Positions 1 through 8,570 are shown, counted from the stretch's first letter. The stretch is DNA of 31,002 bases from Deltaproteobacteria bacterium (GCA_003646995.1 QMLZ01000011.1:1-31002); one strand, 5' to 3'. The notes: generated from the letters alone by a model not told the origin. A program made the numbers and translations.

Positions 1-999
1 AATGATCTTCGGAGGGTCCTCTCTTACAGCCTGATAAATCAGGTAGGCTTTATGGTGTGTGGTATAGGTATCGGCACTGAGCTTGCCATCAATGGTGCGG
101 TCTCACACGCCTTCAATGATATCCTGTTTAAGGCATTGCTGTTCATGTCCATAGGTGCTGTTATGTATAGAACGGGACGGGTTAATGCCACAGATCTCGG
201 TGGGCTTTACAAGACCATGCCTCTCACTTGTATATTCTGCATGGTAGGTGCAGCATCTATTTCTGCCTTTCCCCTGTTCAGCGGATTCGTGAGTAAGTCT
301 ATGGTAATGGAGGCCGCAGCCGATGGAAATATGAGGCTGATTTGGTTTATGCTTTTATTTGCCTCGGCAGGAGTATTTCATCATGCAGGAATAAAAATTC
401 CATTTTTCGCCTTTTTCTCCCATGACCCTGGCATAAGGACAAAAGAGGCTCCCTGGAATATGCTTCTGGCCATGGGAATCACCGCTGGCCTTTGTATTTT
501 CATTGGCTCAGTACCTGGGCCCTTGTACAGCCTATTGCCTTATCCCGTAAACTACACCCCTTATACTACTTCCCATGTCCTCGGGCAAACCCAGTTACTT
601 TTCTTCTCCTCTCTGGCATTCACACTGCTTATTCTGTCAGGCATTTACCCTTCCGAAATAAGGGCTATAAATCTCGATTTCGACTGGGTTTACCGAAAAG
701 GAAGCGCCCTCTTCGTGCGTTGTGTTATATGGTTTTTTGATATCTTACGGACCTGTTCGGGCGCGGTTTTGTCAAGGGGTATTCTGCCGGTTCTAAATCA
801 GGTGGGAAAAGATGGCCTTGCAAGAGCCGCACTTTTATTCATGGTAACATATTGGATGCTAACAGGGACCAGGGGAAAAAGATTGGAAATGAAAAAAACC
901 AAGTTATATAATGACATTATGAAGGGAACACTCCCGATTGGTCTGGGAGCAGGACTAGCCGCACTATTTATAAGCGTTCTTTTTTTCTTGACCCGTTAA
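1..999 (+). CDS. Mrp/Nuo-like Na+/H+ antiporter subunit D, 5'-truncated
   Basis: This is the C-terminal part of a proton-conducting membrane subunit of the MrpD/NuoN family. The frame is open from base 1, so the N-terminus lies outside the window; the ATG at 52 is internal. The family core appears as the DLRRVLSYSLINQVGFM segment followed by HAFNDILFKALLFMSIGAV, with the Lys and His expected in the proton channel. Several hydrophobic helices follow. The tail after about residue 225 contains a GIYPSEIRAINLDFDWVYRK stretch that I associate with antiporter subunit D proteins rather than NuoN. It probably belongs to a multi-subunit antiporter or hydrogenase-linked complex whose other subunits lie upstream. 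The next gene starts 35 bp downstream on the same strand. Confidence 0.85.
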   Translation, partial: NDLRRVLSYSLINQVGFMVCGIGIGTELAINGAVSHAFNDILFKALLFMSIGAVMYRTGRVNATDLGGLYKTMPLTCIFCMVGAASISAFPLFSGFVSKSMVMEAAADGNMRLIWFMLLFASAGVFHHAGIKIPFFAFFSHDPGIRTKEAPWNMLLAMGITAGLCIFIGSVPGPLYSLLPYPVNYTPYTTSHVLGQTQLLFFSSLAFTLLILSGIYPSEIRAINLDFDWVYRKGSALFVRCVIWFFDILRTCSGAVLSRGILPVLNQVGKDGLARAALLFMVTYWMLTGTRGKRLEMKKTKLYNDIMKGTLPIGLGAGLAALFISVLFFLTR

Positions 1000-1034
1000 A
1001 CCATCTAAGGGTCTCAGCCGGGGGAAGAGTTGAT

Positions 1035-1517
1035 ATGATATCCATTGATGAACTAAGAAAAATCCACCTTGTACAGGCTCTTGAAGACGCAGAACTTGAA
1101 AAGCTGCGCCCCTTGTGCAGCGTGACCATATTTAGTGAAAAGACAACCATCTTCGAGCAGGGCCAGGATGCCGACCACTTTTATATGCTTTTGAAAGGTA
1201 AGGTCCTTTTGGAGGTGGAACTAGCTGAAGACATAATGATTTCTCTCGGCTCGATAAAACCAGGCTATTCCTTTGGATGGTCTTCCTTGTTCGAGGGATC
1301 AAGGTATACTAGCTCAGCCATCTGTTCGGAGCCCTCGGAAGTGATCACGCTTCCCGCCACAGCATTGCTCAACCTCATGGAAGAGGATCCGGTGTTGGGC
1401 TATAAGATTATGAGGGGAGCTTTAGATATCCTGAGAAGTAGACTCACCAAGCGAACTGATCAGTTCCTAAAAACCTTGCGCATGCATCCTGATATTCAGG
1501 CTTTGTTTGCAGGATAG
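1035..1517 (+). CDS. Cyclic nucleotide-binding domain protein (Crp-like sensor without HTH)
   Basis: A 160-residue protein made almost entirely of one cNMP-binding (CAP_ED) beta-barrel, residues about 12-130. Typical elements are the FEQGQDADHFYMLLKGKV stretch near residues 40-57 and the GYSFGWSSL turn near 76-85. There is no C-terminal helix-turn-helix, so it is not a Crp/Fnr transcription factor; it would act as a small sensor or as a regulatory partner of another protein. The phosphate-binding Arg of classical cAMP receptors is not obvious, so the ligand is unknown. The start is supported by a GGGGAAGAG ribosome site. It follows the antiporter gene closely and may be cotranscribed with it. 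Confidence 0.8.
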   Translation: MISIDELRKIHLVQALEDAELEKLRPLCSVTIFSEKTTIFEQGQDADHFYMLLKGKVLLEVELAEDIMISLGSIKPGYSFGWSSLFEGSRYTSSAICSEPSEVITLPATALLNLMEEDPVLGYKIMRGALDILRSRLTKRTDQFLKTLRMHPDIQALFAG

Positions 1518-1560
1518 GCCTTTTTCCGCCCTGTCCAGGACGTGTGCTTCCCCACTAAGA

Positions 1561-2151
1561 TTAGTCGTCCCAATTTACGCCGCACTCCGGGCCTAGGAGT
1601 TCAATCATTTCATCAAAAATGGCCTTGAGAGTCACCACTCCTATAACTTCCCCGTCTCTTACAACCAGGGGCTGTCTCACGTCTTCTTTAAACATTATAT
1701 AGATGGCATGGTTAATTGTGTCGTCTTCCTTCAGCAGGGGGTGAACCTGGCTCATGACATCCTTAACCGATTTTTGGGCCTCTTGCTTAATAAGATCAAC
1801 AAAAGAACTGTGTAGCCATTTGAATCGTGCCTGAACCTCGCTCACTTCCTTTGTAACTTCTAGGATCCTGGATGACAACACGCTATAATAAGCCCTGGAC
1901 ATTTCCGGACCCTTTACTGATTCGGGCACTAGACCTCTTATAAGATCATACATGGAAACCTTGCCCACAATCCTCTCTGAGCTATCCTTTATAAAGACTG
2001 TGGTGTGAATCTCGCCGTTGTCCAAATGCTTCCTGGCCTCGTAATTCCTCTTTAGGGTCGCCAGCACATCGCTCAGCCGAGACTCAATACTTACAGACTC
2101 ATACTCTTCTATGGGTATCAGTATGTCTCTGACTCGCTTTGTATCTTCCAT
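1561..2151 (-). CDS. Tandem CBS-domain protein
   Basis: A 196-residue soluble protein with two CBS modules, about residues 5-75 and 130-190. The first reads VRDILIPIEEYESVSIESRLSDVLATL with IVGKVSMYDLIRGL; the second reads VKDVMSQVHPLLKEDDTINHAIYIM with VIGVVTLKAIFDEM. They are joined by a helical insert (about 80-128) that is longer than in a compact Bateman pair. CBS pairs usually bind adenosine nucleotides and regulate a partner, but no partner domain is present here. The start has GGAGG eight bases upstream. It converges with the cNMP-binding gene and diverges from the response regulator. The precise role is unknown. Confidence 0.8.
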   Translation of the reverse strand: MEDTKRVRDILIPIEEYESVSIESRLSDVLATLKRNYEARKHLDNGEIHTTVFIKDSSERIVGKVSMYDLIRGLVPESVKGPEMSRAYYSVLSSRILEVTKEVSEVQARFKWLHSSFVDLIKQEAQKSVKDVMSQVHPLLKEDDTINHAIYIMFKEDVRQPLVVRDGEVIGVVTLKAIFDEMIELLGPECGVNWDD

Positions 2152-2398
2152 AGTTACATCCTCCCTTTACACTTTACAGGGGCTAAGAGTTTCAATGCCA
2201 TGGGAAAACCTGGCCATCAAATATAGGATCGCACAATGAATTTCAAGGAATTTTTCCCAAATCGCTTCTTAAAACTGCCGATTCATAGCCCCAAGGGCAA
2301 AATTATTTGAAAAATTTGAAAATTATGATAGAAGTTCTTAACAAGGTAAGACACGGGTAGACATTTTAACCCGGAAGATACCACTTTGCGAGGCGATC

Positions 2399-2815
2399 AT
2401 GGGAAAGAAGATTCTAGTGATCGACGATGAGCCTGATGCGCTTACGTACATAGAGACAGTCTTAACTGACAACGGGTTCGAATCCTTAACCACCACTTCT
2501 GCAATAGAGGGCAGGCGCCTTGCACAAGAGCAAAAGCCCGATCTGATTCTGCTCGATCTCATCATGCCTGAAAAAAGCGGGATCAGCATGTTCCGGGAAC
2601 TGAAGACCGACCCCGTATTAAAAGACATCCCGGTGGTGGTTGTCTCCGGGGTATCTCAGGTCACGGGCGCTGACTTCAAAGACTTTTCTTTCAAACTAAC
2701 CCCCGATGGGGGCAGCGATAGTGAGCCCGTTTACGTGAGGCCAGAAGGATTTGTGGAAAAGCCTGTGGACCCACAAGAACTGATCCGGGTAATCAAGGAA
2801 ATCCTGGGCTCGTAG
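2399..2815 (+). CDS. Single-domain response regulator (CheY-like receiver)
   Basis: A 138-residue receiver domain with no output domain. The acidic pair is D9/D10, the phospho-acceptor is D53 (in LLDLIMPEKSG), the switch Ser is S83 (VVVVSG) and the conserved Lys is K121 (EKPVD). The spacing from S83 to K121 is about 38 residues, where about 20 is usual, so the beta4-alpha4-beta5 region carries an insertion rich in Asp, Gly and Ser. It probably works by protein-protein interaction after phosphorylation by a histidine kinase encoded elsewhere. The start has GAGG five bases upstream. It converges on the MBL hydrolase gene with only 8 bp between the stops and no clear terminator hairpin. Confidence 0.85.
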   Translation: MGKKILVIDDEPDALTYIETVLTDNGFESLTTTSAIEGRRLAQEQKPDLILLDLIMPEKSGISMFRELKTDPVLKDIPVVVVSGVSQVTGADFKDFSFKLTPDGGSDSEPVYVRPEGFVEKPVDPQELIRVIKEILGS

Positions 2816-2823
2816 ACTCGACT

Positions 2824-3486
2824 CTAACCTAGAATAAAATCCGTAATATACGGGTTCTCTTCCATTTCCCTGCCTATAGTCGAGGTTGGTGTTTCCCCGT
2901 AGTCATGACCTGGCCATATCACAGTATCGGCGGGGAGAGTTATTATTTTCTCCTTAAGAGACTTCAGCAGGATATCTAATGACCCTCCGGGCAAATCGGT
3001 TCTTCCCACTGCGCCCACGAATAGGGTATCTCCGGTAAAAAGGTTACCGTTCGCCAAGAAGCATACTGACCCTGGTGAATGGCCCGGTGTATGAATCACC
3101 TTTATGTCAAGTTCTCCCACCTTGATGATATCCCCATCCTTTAGCTTGATGTCAGGTGCAGGCAGAGAGGGCACCCCAAGTTCCTTTTCCACCTTGCTTC
3201 TTATCTCTTGCTGGGCGAAAAAATCCGCATCCGCCTCATGAAGACACCACGGCACCCCCAGCGATTGCTTAAGGGTCTCATTGGCAAGTCCATGATCCGC
3301 GTGGCCATGGGTATTTAATATATACCTGGTGGTAATTCCTTCCCTCTTGAGAAGAGTTGTTATCTTGTCCTCATCTCCCCCTGGGTCAATGATAACACCT
3401 TCCCTTGTACGGAGGCATGCGACTATATAACAGAATACTTCCAGCGGACCTACAAGTACCTGGTGGACAATCGCAGTGCTGTCCAT
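2824..3486 (-). CDS. MBL-fold metallo-hydrolase (glyoxalase II-like)
   Basis: A cytoplasmic metallo-beta-lactamase-fold hydrolase of 220 residues. It has the metal-binding THGHADHG motif (HxHxDH), then TPGHSPGS, FTGDTLF and WPGHDYGET, which supply the remaining His and Asp ligands of a two-metal site. Thioester hydrolases of the glyoxalase II type look like this, but the substrate cannot be read from sequence. An in-frame TTG eight codons upstream is possible, but the AGG AGG codons just after it form the Shine-Dalgarno sequence for the ATG at 3486 (nine-base spacing), so I use the ATG. It is the last gene of the cob run, 34 bp after cbiB, and is probably cotranscribed with it. A role in corrinoid metabolism is not shown. 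Confidence 0.85.
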   Translation of the reverse strand: MDSTAIVHQVLVGPLEVFCYIVACLRTREGVIIDPGGDEDKITTLLKREGITTRYILNTHGHADHGLANETLKQSLGVPWCLHEADADFFAQQEIRSKVEKELGVPSLPAPDIKLKDGDIIKVGELDIKVIHTPGHSPGSVCFLANGNLFTGDTLFVGAVGRTDLPGGSLDILLKSLKEKIITLPADTVIWPGHDYGETPTSTIGREMEENPYITDFILG

Positions 3487-3520
3487 TCCACTATACCTCC
3501 TTGTGTGCAAAGAACCGGAT

Positions 3521-4474
3521 TCAGCACGCTGCTGTAAACGTGATCCTCAGCACAACTCCTGTGGCAAGAAAAAGTAATGAAGTACAGATCATTAGCTTAT
3601 TGGCTTTCACAATATGTTCAGTTTTTAAATCTTCTAGCATATCCCCCAAATAGGGCTTGGTTATTACGTTATCACCGTAGACATTTCTCCCCCCCAGCCT
3701 GATCCCCAACGCCCCGGCAAACGCGGCCTCAGGCCATCCTGCATTGGGGCTGTCATGCCGGGCCCTGTCTCTCCACAGGGTTTTCCAAGCCCTTTTCCAT
3801 CTGTAGCCCTGTATTATGGCTGCAGGAACGACCATTAAGGCCCCGATCCGGGCTGGCAAAAAATTCGCTAAATCATCGAGTCTTGCGGAAAACCTGCCAA
3901 ACTTCATGTAATGAGAATCTTTGTATCCGAACATGGAATCAAGCGTGTTTATCGCCCTGTAGCCAATAGCGCCAAGGGGGCCAAACACCATTGTATAGAA
4001 AAGCGGTGCCACTATTCCATCTACCGTGTTTTCCGCGACACTCTCAACCGCTGCCCTGATTAGCTCGTCTTCTCCTAGCTCGGAAGTCCTCCTTCCAACC
4101 ATCATGGCTGTCTTGCTCCGCGCAAGCTCTAGATCACCTTGGTGCAATACATCATAGACTGCTTTACTATGTTTCGCCAGGTCCTTTATGGCTATTGAGA
4201 AATATATGATGGCTATGGATGCAAGGTCCCCTATTATTGGATCGAGAAACCCACAAACCCAAATTAGGAACGCCGCTGCACACAGGACCAAGGAAATCGT
4301 CAGCAGCCCAACAACGGTGCCAGCTGCTATCTCATTCTCCATGCTTGATCTGACACGTCTTTCCAGCCACGCGCCGAGACGGCCGATAAACTTCACAGGA
4401 TGCGGAAGCCAATGAGGGTCCCCCATAACCAGGTCAAGGGCAACAGCTGCGGTTATTTGGTACTCCGGTCTCAC
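3521..4474 (-). CDS. cbiB: Adenosylcobinamide-phosphate synthase CbiB
   Basis: An integral membrane enzyme of 317 residues that attaches aminopropanol phosphate to adenosylcobyrate, giving adenosylcobinamide phosphate. The N-terminus has the family signature DLVMGDPHWLPHPVKFIGRL (residues 14-33). Further conserved blocks are ESVAENTVDGIVAPLFY (about 144-160) and RAINTLDSMFGYK. Hydrophobic helices lie near residues 52-74, 80-97 and at the C-terminus. The GTG start directly follows the TAG stop of the upstream threonine-phosphate decarboxylase gene with no gap, which implies translational coupling. That enzyme makes the aminopropanol phosphate used here. The length is normal for the family. Confidence 0.95.
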   Translation of the reverse strand: MRPEYQITAAVALDLVMGDPHWLPHPVKFIGRLGAWLERRVRSSMENEIAAGTVVGLLTISLVLCAAAFLIWVCGFLDPIIGDLASIAIIYFSIAIKDLAKHSKAVYDVLHQGDLELARSKTAMMVGRRTSELGEDELIRAAVESVAENTVDGIVAPLFYTMVFGPLGAIGYRAINTLDSMFGYKDSHYMKFGRFSARLDDLANFLPARIGALMVVPAAIIQGYRWKRAWKTLWRDRARHDSPNAGWPEAAFAGALGIRLGGRNVYGDNVITKPYLGDMLEDLKTEHIVKANKLMICTSLLFLATGVVLRITFTAAC

Positions 4475-5545
4475 CTACTGATATTCTCCCACCACCCCTT
4501 TCAAGACATTCACCAGTCGCTCATTGTCCTTCTCCGAACGAATGGATATCCTGAAAAACTTCTCGTCTAGGCCCACAAAGTTTCCACAGGGCCTTATGAT
4601 TATCTTGTACCTCAGCAGCAGCTCCTTCAACCTAATGGCATCCAGTGCGGCATTTTCTATCCTCACCAATAAGAAGTTGGCCTCGCTTGGGTAGGCATGC
4701 AGCCCTGGTATCTCGTTTATGGCATTGATCAATTGGCCCCTAGCCCTTGCAATAGAGCGACGGGTCATTTCCACTAATGTTCTGTCCTCCAGGGCCTTCT
4801 CCCCAATGGCCTGCGCAAAAACATTTACGGACCAAGGCGCCTGAACTTGGCGGACTCTATCGAGGAGTCTTTCTTCTCCAACAAGCCAACCTATTCGGAT
4901 CCCAGGGATTGCCAATATCTTAGTGAGTGAGAACAGGACCATAAGGTTCTGGGGCCTATCCTTTATGAGAGGATCAGTTCCATCCACGAAATCGTAAAAG
5001 GCCTGGTCAATGACAAAAATCACTCCTGGGTTCTTCTTGGCCAGTTTTCTTATCTTGTTCCCGCTTACCAGCGTCCCGGTAGGATTGTTGGGTCGCCCCA
5101 GCACCACCAAGTCCCCGGGAAAAAGATTTAATTCTAGCTTCTCCATAGATAGTTGAAAATTAGTACCACCCGGCTGAGCGTAAATCACCTCAATATCTGC
5201 CGCCCTGGCGCTGTGCTCATAGTCCACATATGAAGGTACCGGAACTACAACCCGCTTGGGCCTTATAGCTCTAGGCAGCAGGTACAAAAGTTCGCTTGTG
5301 CCATTGCCAGGCACAATTTCTGAGCTCCGTATTCCATAGTGCCTGGCAATCTGATGCCGCAGCCTAACACAAAACGGATCAGGGTAATGAATAATGAGGG
5401 GTTTTACCGAATCAATAATCGACTCTACCCATTTGGGGGGGCCAAATGGGTTTATGCTGGACGAAAAATCTATTATCTCTCTTGGATGGCATCCCAGCGA
5501 CCTGCTAACCTCCCATATATCTCCACCATGGCGCCATCCCTTCAC
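4475..5545 (-). CDS. cobD: L-threonine-O-3-phosphate decarboxylase (PLP-dependent, CobD/CobC type)
   Basis: A 356-residue fold-type I PLP enzyme related to histidinol-phosphate aminotransferase. It has PGNGTSEL (79-86), RPNNPTG (151-157), IDQAFYDF (179-186) and the Schiff-base lysine K209 in SLTKILAIPGIRIGW. The N-terminal HGGDIWEVSRSLG segment is characteristic of cobalamin-cluster members rather than true HisC. Its product, (R)-1-amino-2-propanol phosphate, is the CbiB substrate encoded next door. The GTG start overlaps the cobS stop by four bases (GTGA). In place of the more usual DEAY the motif reads DQAF, a common variation. The alternative of a HisC aminotransferase is made unlikely by the context. 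Confidence 0.9.
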   Translation of the reverse strand: MKGWRHGGDIWEVSRSLGCHPREIIDFSSSINPFGPPKWVESIIDSVKPLIIHYPDPFCVRLRHQIARHYGIRSSEIVPGNGTSELLYLLPRAIRPKRVVVPVPSYVDYEHSARAADIEVIYAQPGGTNFQLSMEKLELNLFPGDLVVLGRPNNPTGTLVSGNKIRKLAKKNPGVIFVIDQAFYDFVDGTDPLIKDRPQNLMVLFSLTKILAIPGIRIGWLVGEERLLDRVRQVQAPWSVNVFAQAIGEKALEDRTLVEMTRRSIARARGQLINAINEIPGLHAYPSEANFLLVRIENAALDAIRLKELLLRYKIIIRPCGNFVGLDEKFFRISIRSEKDNERLVNVLKGVVGEYQ

Positions 5546-6306
5546 AGGCCGTTGCCTCCACTATAGGAAACAATCACTCCCACAAGCGTGGGAAAAGCCT
5601 CTGAGACTTCACAAACCGCCCCGAGGGTATCCCCCGTGTACCCCCCTATCTTGTCATAAGACCAGTAGCAGAAAAGCAGGATTCCTCCTAACGAAACCAC
5701 CGTGATGATAACCCCGTAGCGGCCAAAACCAACGCAAGACAATAGGAGCATTAATGCCACGCCGATTGCAATTCCGAACCGCTTCAGCCACTCATGGCCA
5801 GCAAATGCGGATACGAGTCCCCCTTCAGCTCTGGCGTATGGAAGCAGGGTCATCATTATCAACAGGGCTGTCCTTCCCGTGAGGGGCATCAAAATTAAGG
5901 CAACCCATCTTTGCGGAGAAGGAACGTGGGAAAGGGTGACCCATTTCAAAAGTATAAGCCAAACAATCCCTGCAACAGCCATGGTTCCCACCCTGCTGTC
6001 TCTCATTATGTCCAGGACTTGCTCCCTCGGCCTCGAGCTCAGGAACCCATCGCACGTATCAGCCAAACCGTCCAAATGAAGAGCACCGCTGAATGCCACC
6101 AACATACCCACTGCTATGAGAGCAGCTAGTTGACCTGGAAGCACAATGTGGATAATGTAAACCGTGCCTGCAGTAGCCAGCCCTATGATAAGCCCTATGG
6201 CAGGGAAAAATATCGTCCCCCTTCCCAGCTCTGCTTGGTCTTGGCACAGCCTTGCGGGAACGGGCAGGATGGTAAGAAATGACATGGCACTAAAAAAGGC
6301 TTTCAT
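5542..6306 (-). CDS. cobS: Adenosylcobinamide-GDP ribazoletransferase CobS
   Basis: A membrane enzyme of 254 residues that joins adenosylcobinamide-GDP and alpha-ribazole (phosphate) to make adenosylcobalamin (phosphate). The acidic motif GALHLDGLADTCDG (residues 74-87) and MRDSRVGTMA (101-110) are family hallmarks. FPAIGLIIGL near residue 34 and later helices form the membrane core. The ATG overlaps the cobU stop as ATGA, and the stop overlaps the next start as GTGA, so three cob genes are translationally coupled. The partner cobT, which activates the lower ligand base, is not in the window. Confidence 0.95.
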   Translation of the reverse strand: MKAFFSAMSFLTILPVPARLCQDQAELGRGTIFFPAIGLIIGLATAGTVYIIHIVLPGQLAALIAVGMLVAFSGALHLDGLADTCDGFLSSRPREQVLDIMRDSRVGTMAVAGIVWLILLKWVTLSHVPSPQRWVALILMPLTGRTALLIMMTLLPYARAEGGLVSAFAGHEWLKRFGIAIGVALMLLLSCVGFGRYGVIITVVSLGGILLFCYWSYDKIGGYTGDTLGAVCEVSEAFPTLVGVIVSYSGGNGL

Positions 6307-6863
6307 GGGCTATCTCTCATATCGACGGGTTTTATACGTACCGGCAGACCGGATATCATCAAGATGACCTCGTCTGCCTCGCCAGCAACCACCTGATTGC
6401 ACCGTCCCAAAAAATCCCTGTACCTCCTGGCAAGTTCATTGTCAGGAACTATGCCCATTCCCACCTCATTCGTAACAAAGATCACCAGGCCCTTGCCACT
6501 TTTCGCGCTGAGTATCAGGCGAGAGCAAAGCTCGGATATTTTCTCTTCATCCAGCTGCTCCACCGAGTTTTCTGCACTATATAAAAGATTGTTTATCCAC
6601 AGTGTGAGGCAATCTACCACAACTACCTCTGAATCCCTGGCCTGAAATAGAGCCCCTTGCAGATCTACTGTTTCCTCTATTGTTCTCCAACCCTTGTTTT
6701 TCCTGGATTCCTTGTGCCTGTCTATCCTCCTCCTCAGTTCATCATCCAGGACCGGGCATGTAGCGATGAAAACCTTACTACCGTTCACTCTTTCAGCAAG
6801 GGCTTGGGCAAAGTTGCTTTTTCCGCTTCTCGCACCGCCTGTTATTAGACATATCCTCCGCAC
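6303..6863 (-). CDS. cobU: Adenosylcobinamide kinase / adenosylcobinamide-phosphate guanylyltransferase CobU
   Basis: A 186-residue bifunctional P-loop enzyme that phosphorylates adenosylcobinamide and then transfers GMP to it. The Walker A loop is GGARSGKS (residues 9-16). H50 in DRHKESRKNKGWRTIEE corresponds to the guanylylated histidine of the family. VVVDCLTLW (81-89) and NEVGMGIVPDNELARRYRDFLG are further conserved blocks. Length is normal. The GTG start has GAAGG five bases upstream. The gene lies 62 bp after the S1-domain gene with no visible terminator, so cotranscription with it is possible. It feeds CobS, encoded immediately downstream. Confidence 0.95.
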   Translation of the reverse strand: MRRICLITGGARSGKSNFAQALAERVNGSKVFIATCPVLDDELRRRIDRHKESRKNKGWRTIEETVDLQGALFQARDSEVVVVDCLTLWINNLLYSAENSVEQLDEEKISELCSRLILSAKSGKGLVIFVTNEVGMGIVPDNELARRYRDFLGRCNQVVAGEADEVILMISGLPVRIKPVDMRDSP

Positions 6864-6925
6864 GACTACCTTCTCGAAGTTTATCAGGATTTCTTGCTGG
6901 CTTTAAGGTGTGAGCCTCCCATGTA

Positions 6926-8386
6926 CTATGTGCCTTTATTCTTTTCTTTCATGGCTTGACGGAGTTTCTCACCGAGGGAGCCAAAGGATGTGGCTGAACC
7001 AGCATAGCTTTGCCAATTGCTTTCTTCCTCGCCTGCTGCAGGCGCCAAGGTCATCTTCCTTTCGGCCTGATTTATGTTCTCTATCATTACCCTCAATGTA
7101 CCACCTTCTTTTATCTTCTCCAGGTCAGCTGCATAGGGCGATCTTTCGATGCTTGCCTTGGGCAACAAGCCTGTCACTCCCGGTTCGACAGAGACGAAGT
7201 ACCCGAATTTTTCCTTCTTTTCCAACCGCCCCTCTACCACCTTTCCTTCTTGATACCGCTTCAACACATCGGCCCACGGGTCCCCTTCCACGTCCTTCAT
7301 GCTCAAGGACAATCTCTTATTCTCTTTGTCGATTTCCTTCACCATCACTCTTACTTTGTCCCCCACCTTGACTGCATCCTCTGGCCTGAGAATCCTTCTT
7401 GTATAACTCATCTCACTTACATGTACCAGCCCCTCAACCCCAGGCAGTACCTCTACAAAAGCTCCAAATGAGACACACCGTGTGACTCCCCCATCTAGAA
7501 CCTGACCTTCTTGTACCCGGGATTCAATGTCCTGCCATGGGTCAGGTGAGGCCTCCCTGATAGATAGAGAAATCCTTGGCTTCCCACTGGTCTCATCACG
7601 CCCTACCCCCAACACCTTAACCTTTACATTCTGACCCAAGTGAAGGAGCTTTTCAGGATTCCTGACGCGCGACCAGCTCATTTCCGATAAGTGCACCATT
7701 CCCTCTATGCCTGGAAAGACTTCAACAAACGCGCCGAATGAAGCAAACCTTGTTACCGTACCCTCTATGATCATGTCCTTGTAAAGCTTTGAGAGGAACT
7801 CTTCCCTGGCCTTTTGTAGTTCTTTTTCAAGTAGCCTTCTCCTTGAGACAACAATATTTCGGCCCCCTTCATCATACTGTGTAAGGACGAACCGGTATGT
7901 CTTTCCCACGTACTCCTCGGGCTCACGGCCATGTCTCAGGTCCATTTGGCTGGCCGGACAGAAGGCCCTCCTTTGCATTACTGTTACCTCGTAACCTCCC
8001 TTGCACCTAGCCTTAACCCTGCCCTCCACGGGTATTTCATTGCTGTAGGCGTGCTCAAGAGCCCTGAGCCCGCTGACACCTGAAATCGCCTTTGACAGTC
8101 TCGCCTCACTTTCTGTCACGGAAACCACGTAGAGATCCACAACATCGCCTTCCTGGCATGTCAATTTACCATCCTCGTCAAGCAATTCCGCCTTTTCCAC
8201 TACCCCATCGATTATTGTCCCCGTGTCCACAAAAACGCTTTCCCTCCCGATGGACAAGACCTTGACCGAAATGCGGTCACCCACGCGAAGTTCCCTGGTT
8301 TCCTTGTTTTCGTAAGCCTGGAGCATCTGCTCAAAGCTCTGTTCTTCATCAAGAAGGTCTTTTTCCTTGTCCTCCACGTCAATCAT
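6926..8386 (-). CDS. S1 RNA-binding domain protein, ribosomal protein S1-like
   Basis: A 486-residue protein with about five S1/OB-fold repeats, near residues 35-107, 118-190 (degenerate), 205-280, 291-365 and 378-446. Repeats three and four share the SFGAFVEV-PGIEG/PGVEG-MVH/LVH-SEMS pattern, typical of S1 mRNA-binding domains. The acidic N-terminus and shorter length separate it from the 550-570-residue six-domain proteobacterial RpsA, so it may be the S1 of this lineage or an S1 paralogue acting in RNA binding. The ATG at 8386 directly abuts the only Shine-Dalgarno-like run (AGGGGAG); a GTG three codons later, at 8377, has ideal nine-base spacing and may be the real start. Confidence 0.88.
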   Translation of the reverse strand: MIDVEDKEKDLLDEEQSFEQMLQAYENKETRELRVGDRISVKVLSIGRESVFVDTGTIIDGVVEKAELLDEDGKLTCQEGDVVDLYVVSVTESEARLSKAISGVSGLRALEHAYSNEIPVEGRVKARCKGGYEVTVMQRRAFCPASQMDLRHGREPEEYVGKTYRFVLTQYDEGGRNIVVSRRRLLEKELQKAREEFLSKLYKDMIIEGTVTRFASFGAFVEVFPGIEGMVHLSEMSWSRVRNPEKLLHLGQNVKVKVLGVGRDETSGKPRISLSIREASPDPWQDIESRVQEGQVLDGGVTRCVSFGAFVEVLPGVEGLVHVSEMSYTRRILRPEDAVKVGDKVRVMVKEIDKENKRLSLSMKDVEGDPWADVLKRYQEGKVVEGRLEKKEKFGYFVSVEPGVTGLLPKASIERSPYAADLEKIKEGGTLRVMIENINQAERKMTLAPAAGEEESNWQSYAGSATSFGSLGEKLRQAMKEKNKGT

Positions 8387-8437
8387 CTCCCCTGTACATG
8401 GTATGAGGCGGGCTAGGAGTGCGCCACGCCGGTGCCG

Positions 8438-8466
8438 ACTCTATCAAGCCTTGACATTGTTTTCAA
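8438..8466 (-). promoter_or_regulatory. Candidate sigma70 promoter for the S1/cob run
   Basis: On the minus strand TTGAAA (8466-8461) is followed after 17 bases by TAGAGT (8443-8438), four of six matches to the -10 consensus. It lies about 50 bp upstream of the S1-domain gene, the first gene of the minus-strand run that continues into cobU. Inferred from pattern and position only. Confidence 0.4.
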
Positions 8467-8570
8467 GACCAAAGGGGTGTACCAAGCGTTCTTACCCATA
8501 TGATACTCAGTTATACAAAGACCCGATCTGGATCCATCTTGCCAAAAAGGGCAAAGGGCGAAAATTTTTC

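Noticed and set aside
1512..1536. Terminator hairpin between the cNMP-binding and CBS genes
   Set aside because: GGATAGG can pair with CCTGTCC, but one pair is a wobble and no U-run follows on either strand.
2307..2344. Promoter before the response regulator from two TTGAAA repeats
   Set aside because: Neither repeat has a convincing -10 at 16-18 bases; the AT-rich stretch produces such matches by chance.
6910..7371. Long plus-strand open frame opposite the S1-domain gene
   Set aside because: Composition is Pro/Ser/Leu-rich and matches no family; the opposite strand has clear S1 repeats. Similar antisense frames opposite cobS, pgpH, lysC and the kinase were discarded for the same reason.
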